Shown here piece by piece: positions 55,999 through 64,000 of a stretch of DNA of 64,000 bases. The stretch comes from Trichomonas vaginalis G3. Its lineage: Eukaryota > Parabasalia > Trichomonadida > Trichomonadidae. The stretch's first letter is position 1; every line of letters begins with the position of its first letter. The stretch lies in the NCBI RefSeq assembly GCF_026262505.1, contig NC_067203.1, positions 24,967,411 to 25,031,410 of the forward strand, written 5' to 3'. Under the pieces are notes generated by a model that saw only the letters and a list, made by a program, of their open reading frames with translations, searched no databases and had not been told where the DNA came from. Position numbers and translations under genes: made by a program.

Positions 55999-56082
55999 TC
56001 ATGAATTTTCATGAATTTCCTTAAGATAGAAAAATAACGTTAGTTTTATTTTTATTTATTTTTTTATTTTGTATGTAAAGAT

Positions 56083-57048
56083 ATGATTTCAACAATCGGC
56101 ACAACAACAATTCAAGCCGCGAACGGCGGGACTCTGTCCACAACAACTTCACCAAACTCGTTAGTCATGAATCCAACATCTATGTTAGTAGAGATGAAAA
56201 GCTTCATTCCTTCTTCATATACTTTCGAAACAAAAATCCAGAAGATAAAGCAAGAACTTTTAACAAGTAATTTAGACTGTAGTGCGAAAGATGAAACAAA
56301 TGAACAGTATCTTTATGAAATGCAGGACATTATTGACCATTTACCTAAACTACCTGAAATTCAGCATCAAAAACTAACTATTCCTGAATTCGATGAAATA
56401 GAAGTGAAACCAACTGACTCAGTAGAAATAAAGAAGTTCATTCGAAAGGTAAACTATGAGTTTCTAGGATTTCATTGCAACCATAAGGTTATGGACAAAG
56501 ATTGCGACATGGTATATAAGAATGTTTCTGACATATATAAATCCGGGGAGTTTAAGACCTACGATAACTTTGTTTCGTTAGTTGCTGAATGTGTATGGCA
56601 GATAAGAGATAAAGATAGAAGAGGTAAAATATGGAACGAACAGATAAGACCAACTGCTTTTGAGTTAAAGAAAACCATTGACGCCTTAGTTGTTTTAGCA
56701 GGTAAGGTTTCAGAATATAACGCAAAAATGAATCCGCAATGTTCTAAATGTAAAGCAGCAATTAGGAAATATAACTACTCCGTCAAAGAGATAGAAAGAA
56801 TGCGAAACGACTATGCAGACTTAAAGAAAGAAGCAGAAAAGCCAGCAGAAAATAAAATGGACATGTTAGCATTTCTGAACAAAAACTATCCAACTGCTGA
56901 CGATTTCCTTCTATCTGACGTCAAGAAGAAATATAAAGAAACTTTCGGCATTGTTAAAACTTTTGACATACTGACAGAAGAAATAGAAGCTACGAAATTG
57001 TTTAGGATTTCAAATATACATCGTACAATTCATGTAAAACGCTTGTGA
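56083..57048 (+). CDS. Unknown Maverick protein, copy 2, with in-frame 24-bp hairpin insert
   Basis: 321 residues, a close paralogue of the gene at 43875. It differs near the N-terminus by 8 extra residues coming from an exact 24-bp insert (56116-56139). Otherwise the same features occur: SPNSLVMNPTSMLVEMKSF, the CNHKVMDKDCDM stretch, NPQCSKCKAAIRKYNYSVKE and LAFLNKNYPTADDFLLSDVK. The end is RISNIHRTIHVKRL, unlike copy 1. It converges with the integrase gene; two GGTGA stem-loops separate them. Function unknown. Confidence 0.75.
   Translation: MISTIGTTTIQAANGGTLSTTTSPNSLVMNPTSMLVEMKSFIPSSYTFETKIQKIKQELLTSNLDCSAKDETNEQYLYEMQDIIDHLPKLPEIQHQKLTIPEFDEIEVKPTDSVEIKKFIRKVNYEFLGFHCNHKVMDKDCDMVYKNVSDIYKSGEFKTYDNFVSLVAECVWQIRDKDRRGKIWNEQIRPTAFELKKTIDALVVLAGKVSEYNAKMNPQCSKCKAAIRKYNYSVKEIERMRNDYADLKKEAEKPAENKMDMLAFLNKNYPTADDFLLSDVKKKYKETFGIVKTFDILTEEIEATKLFRISNIHRTIHVKRL
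56116..56139. repeat. Twin mini-hairpin element, clean insertion
   Basis: GCCG-CGAA-CGGC (56116-56127) and GGAC-TCT-GTCC (56129-56139). The flanks TTCAA and ACAACAACTTCACC are contiguous in the paralogue (junction between 43907 and 43908), so this is a filled site next to a known empty site. The insert is 24 bp and keeps the reading frame. Confidence 0.9.
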
Positions 57049-57056
57049 AAAACTGG

Positions 57057-57284
57057 GGTGAGAAAACAGGTGAGAAAACGGGTGACATCTCACCTCTTCA
57101 CCTAAACATTATTTTTACTGAATTTAGCAACAAAATTCTGAGTAAAATAATTTTTAGGGCTTGTGTCAAACCGTTGAGTTTTCACAAAATTTAAAAAAAT
57201 AACGTTTACCATGTGAAACGTTTATAAAATAACTAGGGTGAGAAAACAGGTGAAAAAACAGGTGAGATTTCACCTCTTCACCTA
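57057..57284. repeat. Two GGTGA...TCACC stem-loops, opposite orientation (sites 5 and 6)
   Basis: Both begin GGGTGAGAAAACAGGTGA and end TCACCTCTTCACCTAAAC (about 57057-57107 and 57236-57287), the reverse of sites 1-4. They lie between the convergent unknown-protein and integrase genes, as would 3'-end signals. Confidence 0.75.
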
Positions 57285-57383
57285 AACATTATTTTTGGTG
57301 TAAATTTATGACAAAAATAAATGGTACCATTAATAATACATGACTGTTCTCATTCATGTCTGATTTACATCCAACGAAAAAGT

Positions 57384-58466
57384 TTAGAAGAATTTTCTTA
57401 TTCTTTCTGGCATGTTTTTATCTTTCCAGTACTCCCGCTCTAATGGTCCCAGATGAGTTGGTTTAGATTCTCTCAAGTTCTTAGATGGTATAACATCTTC
57501 AACGCCTCCTTCATATCTTACTTTATAAGTGTCATCGTTTGTGTTATAGTCAAGTATTTCAATAACCACTCCTCGCTTTGCTTCGTCAATGGTTTCAGCA
57601 AGTTTGCCATTACTACTTTCGACTAATTTATGTCGAGGGTAAAATGCTATGGAGTCGTCAGCAGCTTTTATAAGATATCCATTACCTTGCGTAGAGTCTA
57701 CGATATAATAATTTCGACTTAACCTTAACGTTTTCTTTGTCAATGGTTTGTCGTCAAGAACTACACGAACTTTTGTAGCCAGGAATGAGAGTAAATTGTG
57801 TTGAATTTCTGATATTTTGTGTTTGGCTTCGTTTCTTTGTATATACTTTTCTTCTTGTTGTTGTGTCATTGAATTTGGTGTATGTCCTGTTGTAGAATGT
57901 GTTGAGGAATTATATACTTCGAGAAAATGTTTCATTGTTTCTTCGGTAAAGTCTCGCTCTTGATTTAAATCTCTGAGCGTTCTTATGAAGCGGTTAATGA
58001 TACGAGTATGTTATGGTTATGGTCTTCAGTAGTGTAGTGAGTTATGTTATGCTTAATGAGAAATTCTGTGATTTCATTGCTGAGGTATGCACTGTCTTGG
58101 TCTGATGTTAAAATACTTGGGTTATGTTCTGCTACAAACTTTTGTAAAACTCTTAACACTTCACGAGTTCCTTTATTTTTCATTGGATATGCATATGCTT
58201 TACGAGTGTTAACATTTATGAAGATGAGGAATGGTTTATGTCCTCCTTTTCTGCTTTGAATGAGAGTGTCAAATTGGTATCGTCAGGAGTGTTGGAGTAA
58301 ATTGGTAAAAGTAGTCGTAAGGGTTTATTTTTGTTTGATGTACAACATTTTTGTCAAAGAACCTTTTCACTTCAGCTCTGTTAGTAAATCCCCAACTCTT
58401 TGCAGCTTCATTGAATTTCTTAAATGACCTCCATGGATGTTGTTCGAATACTTCTTTCAAGCTCAT
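57384..58466 (-). pseudogene. Maverick retroviral-type integrase, frameshifted
   Basis: About 360 codons in three frames: 58269-58466 (start MSLKEVFEQHPWRSFKKFNE), 57983-58183 and 57384-57935. The catalytic core is visible: the first Asp in YQFDTLIQSRKGG near 58255, the second in LTSDQDSAYLSNEI near 58095, and the Glu region in NQERDFTEETMK near 57950. The C-terminal about 60 residues (DDTYKVRYEGGVEDVIPSKN) look like a chromo- or SH3-like module. This is the Maverick integrase (c-integrase) that inserts the element. Frame changes are near 58265 and 57970. Its 3' end is duplicated, inverted, at 43474-43600. Confidence 0.8.
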
Positions 58467-58506
58467 TTATGTAAAAATAAAGATTTTATTCTAGGCTCAA
58501 GTGCGT

Positions 58507-60507
58507 TCATTGAACGCGGTACCATGCAAATACAGTCACAAATGGTGGCATGTAATCTGCACCCGAGCCTGTTGGATTTGTTGTGAAAGTATGGGCATGA
58601 TTTCCTGCGGTTCCACAGAAAATACCTGCGCTTGAATCTACTGGGTCACTTGAAATATCATATCTATGCATTCCCTGTCTATCCGAACCTGCTGCAAGAT
58701 TTGTATAACCTCTTTTTGTTATTGAATGTGAATGACTACCTGTTGTGTTTGTAGTTCCTGTATGAGTGTGCGGTGGAAGGTTTGCTTCAGTAATTTTCTT
58801 CGAACCTCCTGTTTGCTTTGAAGAGTTAGCACAGTATAAGAATTTGTCTACAATCTGCTGCCATGTACCAAAACCTAAAACTGTTGCTGGATTTGTTGAG
58901 TTCATTGACGTATAAATAGAGCCTATAGGATATAATGTTTGAAGTATTTCTGTCTTTAATGTTTGAAGCTCTGTTTTGTCTGCTTTCTTGTCATATAAAT
59001 CTTGAGCAGTGAATTTAATATTATGTTCATCCTTCATGACATAAACATCTTTACATCTAATGTTTTTCATCGTCGTTATGTCGTCATCCGATGTTAAACC
59101 TTGTGGAAAGTTAGGAGGTTTACAATATAATGCATCCCCACCAGTTTCTTCAACCGTTCCTTCAATACTTTCTATAGCAACAGTTGTGAAGGATTTATGT
59201 GTATGGTTCTTGTCTGCTTTCTTATCTAACATTGCTGGTAGTTCATGTGCTTCAAAGTTTCTGACATGACCTTCGATATTCATACATTTGTTATTTAAGG
59301 AGTTTAGTGTATCTTTTACGCTTGTACTTGGATTCTCTAAAGGTGCACTTGAACCAAGGGTATAGTTCAATATTATGTCGTCTGCTCTAACAGTTGAGAA
59401 GGATTTATGTGTATGGTTCTTGTCTGCTTTACTGTCTAAAGAAGTTTGAAGTTCATTTATATCGGAGATGTTGTGTTTATGAGATTTCAAAACTTTGTTC
59501 GTTGCGTCAAGTTCAACTTTGTCAGCTTTACTTTTAATAGCATCTTCAAACGTTATTTTTGCCTTAACTCTTAACATAAATCTTGGTTCAACTAATACAC
59601 CGTTAACATTGAAAGTAGAGGCATAAATTTCACCGGTATAACCAAATGCTTCTGGTGCTTTAGCTACATCATACTGTACAGTACAGCTTATGTCATAACC
59701 TTTAGCACGAATGTATTTATATCTTCTTTCATTAACATTTTTTGTCTTCGCTTCATCACTTCGTGTTAAATATCCATGGTAGTCCGTTTATAATCTGTTC
59801 GTCTGAAGTTATATAATGAACGTGGGTTTTTATCTGCTTTTTCGGCTAATTTTCTCATTAACATCATTCACTTCTAATTCAACTCTTCCGCCAGAACTCT
59901 TATTATCATTAATCTTTTTCATTAATTCGGTAATTACGTCATAAAGACTATATTCTGTTTTCGGTTTTGTAAATAATGAGTCAAAATTTCTTTTCATCAT
60001 TACATCGCTGACATTAATGATATCACCAATTCCTTTTTCATTTATTCTCTTCATTAATTCTGCAATAATGACGAATATATAATCTGTTAATTTATTCTCT
60101 TCATCGAGGGTTATAGAATGTTTTGAAATTGAATCATTAACTCCTCTAAATAAATGCAATAACTTCAGGATACACGTTTTTAATGTCTTGAATAACCCGA
60201 CAGTATCCTCGCCACTATGTGGCTCTGAGCCCGTTGGGCTCTGTTGTTCATGTTCTTCGTTCCCGTCGTTACGTGGTTTTATATCTCTAACCATCATCAA
60301 CGCAGCCATAACCGGAGGGTTTGTTGCTACCTGTTCGAAAATCCGTCCGTTATGTATGGTATATCTAAATAATTTTTTGTGTTTGTTAAAACCTTTTGAA
60401 ACAAGTCTTTTAAAACCATCTACAAAATTTCCTGTTTCACCTAATGTTCTTGCAGCATTTACAAGCTCACCATTCCGCTTTTGACCCCAAAAACGTCCAT
60501 ATTGCAT
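58507..60507 (-). pseudogene. Maverick tail-fibre/collar-like protein (copy B), frameshifted in the middle
   Basis: About 665 codons. The N-terminal frame (59830-60507) starts MQYGRFWGQKRNGELVNAAR and is helical. Coding continues through a frameshifted stretch at 59580-59830 (VHYITSDEQIINGLP, RRYKYIRAKGYDISCTVQYD) into the open frame 58507-59577. That frame has ADKNHTHKSF repeats and the collar signature (ILQTLYPIGSIYTSMNSTNP, FGTWQQIVDKFLYCA, EANLPPHTHTGTTN, DYMPPFVTVFAWYRVQ). The tip between the last two blocks is unrelated to that of copy A. It is probably a virion fibre. A twin mini-hairpin (60211-60241) lies in frame in the N-terminal part. Confidence 0.65.
60211..60241. repeat. Twin mini-hairpin element in the tail-fibre-like gene
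   Basis: GCCAC-TAT-GTGGC (60211-60223) and GAGCCC-GTT-GGGCTC (60227-60241). It is read in frame on the minus strand as SPTGSEPHSGE, a segment unlike its surroundings. Confidence 0.85.
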
Positions 60508-60510
60508 TTA

Positions 60511-60570
60511 TTTCACTCTGTATAGTTGTCCATTCAGCGAAACTAACACCCGCATTCGCTAAGCTGTCTG
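60511..60570 (-). pseudogene. 3' end of a truncated upstream Maverick gene
   Basis: On the minus strand the last about 18 codons of a gene (DSLANAGVSFAEWTTIQSE) end just before the start of the fibre-like gene. Homology to the polymerase copy begins at 60571, so the rest of this gene is missing at the junction. Confidence 0.5.
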
Positions 60571-63500
60571 CAATGCTTTTCGTTAGCTTGAAAATAGTTT
60601 TTATCTGAACCATCCAAACCTTCGAACTTCACTATATGGTTGTAATTTCTTATAGCATATCTTATAGCATCTTTGTCATTTACTATGGTTATTTTGACTC
60701 AATAGGAGATAAGAATAGTTTTGCCATAAATGCTGTTCAGAATGAGTTTTATAATTTCTTGTAATGTTTCTTCTTTCTTATACTTTAACCTTACTCAAAA
60801 ACTTCTTTACTTCATCTCTTATTCTCATATCTCTGTTTCCATCGTAATAGTATCCTTGCAACACTTCACATTTGACACCTTTGATATTTTATGAGGTCTT
60901 GTAATGTTATATGGTCAACATACATGAGACAGCAAGTGTTTGAACTTCTTGGAACGTTAAGTTCTGGATTTAGTTCAGGGTCGCAAACTATTAAATGAAA
61001 GTGTCTGGGTATACCAATCTCTGTTATCTTAATGAGAACAAAGAAGCCAGACATAAACTTTTCACCAATGGGTTCCTTTTGGTCATCATCGAATAAATGT
61101 CTCATGAGATACTCTGTGCTTAACATTTCTTCCTTCAATACTTTTGGAATACCTTCTAAAGTATAAAAGTCTTGCTATAGCTGAAGGATATAATGAAACA
61201 GTGTCAAGTCAGCAAATGAGTTTCTTTTTGCTCTTTTGTTTCATGTTATCTGAACAACATACATCTTCCACCTTGAATGCATCTCGAAATAAATTTCTCT
61301 TGGTTTATTTGAGAGGTCATAAAGATTTCCATTCGGGAAGTATACTCTGTTCTCAAACAATTTGTTAGAATAGAAAAATATCTAACGTAGTCATAAACGT
61401 TTAAATCAAACTCTTTCATAAGTCATTGCGGAACTTTACAAAACTTCTCTTAAAAATTCTTACATCTTGTTTGCAGTAAAACGTGCATATATTTTTCTAA
61501 GTCGAAGTGGTTTTTCATCTATTCTGCAACCTTTGATGGAATCTATGTTTTTCATGAATGTATCTGCATCATAGGATAACTTACATGCTTCAGAAATGAC
61601 ACCAGTTTCTGTGTCATTTGCTAACAAACACTGCTGTAGTAGTTATATGGAAATACTTCTTTCGGTCCTGTTTGTAAGTTAAACATAGCAGGAAATAGTT
61701 TAAAGCTTCTTATTTATAACACTGTAAGAGTCTTTATAATAATTTGCCCGTCCTTTATATAAACCAGTTATTTGCATTGTTCGTGAACCTTTATGATGGG
61801 AGTTCCTTTTCACTTCTGTCATGTGTCTTAAGATGAAGTTTATGTCATAACTGAGGTTATGGAAAATATATTAAACTCTGTCAGCAAGTCTTTCCAAAAT
61901 TCTGTTGCAACAGTTTTGCCCCAAATGCTTTCACTCACTGAACCCATCTTCAACTGTCATAACAGATGTTAAAAGCTTTATGAAAGCGCGTCTGTGCTAC
62001 ACTCAAAGTCAGCAAAGAAAACGTGCTCAGGAATGAATTTACATTTAGCTTTATTTACTTCTTTTGACTCTGCTTTCTCTTCAGTTGTACACAATACTAT
62101 TTGGGATATGTCAAATCTTTAAATGGTGCAAGGTTCTGTTTATATAAGTCAGTAGTATATGTGAAAAGTTCTCCATAAGAAATAGTTTCGAAATATTTGC
62201 ACTCCACATATGTTTTCATAACATCCCATAGCGGTGTTGTTCTATCCATAACGAACTACATATTTATCTTCTCTCTTTGTATAAATCTTCATCTGTTTCT
62301 CAATGTTCATTCCACCACACTCCTTCAAGATTCTATATAGTTTCGAATGAAGTATGTTGTCATTTGGTAATAATCTTTCATTTAGCATGTAGTGGTCCTT
62401 CAACAAGAAGTAAGTCAATAGTTCTAACAGTTTCGCATTCTTTTGGTATGTTCTCTTTATTTCATTATGTCTTGAGTCATTGAATAACCAATGGTAAACA
62501 TTAAATGCTATACCTGTTGCGTCAGAAATTTCTTGTACTTTACTTTGAGGAAAGTCTCTAACACGAATGACTTCTCTCCATGTGGTCAATAGTTTCTTCA
62601 TTTACTCCAGCCTGAATGCAAGCATAAACGAAACAATTGTCTTCTGTCATAAGTGCTGCAGTTCTTTTGTTCAATTCATTGAAAGATTTGGTAGCGTTCA
62701 AAGATTTATAGGTAATGTGCAAAGATACTTCCATAACTGACCGCTTCTCTTCTTATAAAACTTCTTTTCACCCATTATCTTTCCAAAAGCTTTCTATAAG
62801 TGCTGGTTTCCTGTTTGCTTAAGAGGCTTCCAAAATGGCTTTCTGGTCATTTGTCAGTGTGGCTTTCATCTCTATATGGTCTCTTTTTTGGTTTGCCTTT
62901 CTTTACATCTGACTCGTTAAGCCTTCATATTCTGTTAAATCATACATCTTTATTTCAGTAAGATTCTTTATGTTTGTCAGAGAAGTCAATAAGTGCATTT
63001 CAACAATACTGCAGCATTTTGCTTCTATCTCTGATATAAAGTTCTCCTTCAAGAGCTGATGTAGTAATGTTCCAATATTATTGAGGTTTAACGTAGAACA
63101 TCATACTTTCCACCAAGTTATAACATACCATCCATCTCTTGTTGGGAGTTTATTTTAAATTTTCTCTAAGAGTCTCATGAAAACTTACCAAAATGTTTGT
63201 GTAAGTAGTCTCTGTTTGGTCATCTAAAGCTTCGATGTTAAAGTCATGAGTCTATTGCCTGACTTCACATTTCTCTTCCTATTCTCTTTCATCTTTCTTT
63301 AAACCATCTCTCACCTTCTTTTGGTTTGTCGTCAATGGAACGAATGACATCGTTAGCTTTGCGAACTTGTTCTATAGCACTTTTAAACATCTCTCTTCTC
63401 TGTTGTTTCAGTGTGTCATCTCTCTTTCGTGTTTCACCAACGTTTGCATTTGTTATGTCAAAATTTCTCTTCTTACTTCATGTGGTACAGCTCTTCTTGT

Positions 63501-63830
63501 TTCACCAACGTTGCATTTGTTAATGTCAAACATTTCTCTCTTACTTCATGAGGTACTGAACGTCTATGATATAAGTCAATAGCAATGTCATTTAAAGGAA
63601 ATGCTCCTTGCATGGACTTCGTCCTCGCCGGTTGCGGCTTTATGAACTCATGAATTCTATCATAACTTATTGCACCATTATAGTCATTGGGATGTCAGCG
63701 AGTGCTTTTTTGTTTGTTGCGTAATGCTTTGCAACATCTTATTAGCTTTCTGTAAGAGTTGTTTTATTTCCGAGTGTTCTAACTTAGACAACTTCCGATA
63801 CATCTTTAGTAGGAAATAAAAAAATATTTT
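60571..63830 (-). pseudogene. Second copy of polymerase B, C-terminally truncated, dense indels
   Basis: It matches 50246 to about 53500 nearly base for base but with an insertion or deletion roughly every 25-40 bases, so no long frame survives (longest pieces 60866-61138, 62242-62601). It includes motif A and the exonuclease motifs but lacks the motif C end (49693-50245). Substitutions are rare compared with indels. Near 62960 it reads in frame across a point where copy 1 has a stop. The pattern looks more like uncorrected sequencing error or unpolished assembly than long decay, although truncation at 60571 suggests a real rearrangement joint. Confidence 0.75.
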
Positions 63831-63896
63831 TTGAAAAATTAGATTAGATTTTTTTTAAGTTATTTTTTCAAATAATTTAAATATTTTTATTTTAAT

Positions 63897-64000
63897 GAAC
63901 ACATGCAAGATTGCAAGTTCTTTTCATACATGCTCTCGCTACTGCCATCAAGAATGAGTTCAATATGCTTCAAACGTTAATGTTATCTTAACAAAAAGTT
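63897..64000 (+). pseudogene. Partial second copy of the 157-residue protein gene, cut by window end
   Basis: The first about 100 bp match 53554-53660 with several missing bases (for example one A in the start region and one in TCATACAATGC). It follows the duplicated polymerase in the same order as in block B and runs off the window. Confidence 0.7.

Overview
The window is AT-rich nuclear DNA from a trichomonad parabasalid. It fits Trichomonas vaginalis best and could be a close relative. The basis is the gene repertoire: DUF3447-type ankyrin proteins with near-identical 33-residue repeats, a GP63-like surface metalloprotease, an ALK-type glycine-rich protein, intron-free genes packed on both strands, Maverick/Polinton elements and a DD34D mariner. 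No species-specific marker was tested.

The left half (1-33.3 kb) is ordinary cellular DNA with intact genes. In order these are a GT61-like glycosyltransferase (-), a leishmanolysin-like protease (-), a glycine-rich protein (+), a small nucleoplasmin-like (FKBP-NPL type) protein (+), the GPN-loop GTPase GPN1 (+), an ankyrin protein with 13 homogenised repeats (-), a tuberin-like Rap/Ran-GAP protein (+), a second ankyrin protein (-), a long coiled-coil protein (+), a decayed ankyrin-family pseudogene (+) and a 2862-residue PH-BEACH-WD40 protein (+). The gaps hold short inverted repeats, a MITE-like element and ankyrin relics.

The right half (about 33.7-64 kb) is virus-like mobile DNA. Block A (33.9-42.9 kb) looks like the morphogenesis module of one Maverick: two small amphipathic virion-type proteins, a double jelly-roll major capsid protein, a packaging ATPase, several decayed virion genes and a protein with a phage-tail-collar-like C-terminus. 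Many of its genes are frameshifted, and an intact mariner sits inside one of them. Block B (about 43-60.5 kb) belongs to another Maverick lineage. It has a different capsid gene, protein-primed DNA polymerase B, a retroviral-type integrase, a KilA-N protein, a second tail-collar-like protein and two copies of an unknown about 320-residue protein. Block C (60.57-64.0 kb) is a second copy of the polymerase region (50.25-53.7 kb). The two copies differ mainly by single-base insertions and deletions.

The most unusual signal is a family of GC-rich twin mini-hairpins, about 24-31 bp long with mostly 3-nt loops, scattered through block B. One interrupts the reading frame of the gene at 56083 as an exact 24-bp insertion, and its paralogue at 43875 keeps the empty site. 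They resemble the double-hairpin elements of fungal mitochondrial DNA. Other notable points are the two tail-collar-like proteins, which share a scaffold but have unrelated tips framed by HxH motifs, a recurring GGTGA...TCACC stem-loop between genes, and a tRNA-like sequence with A and B boxes.
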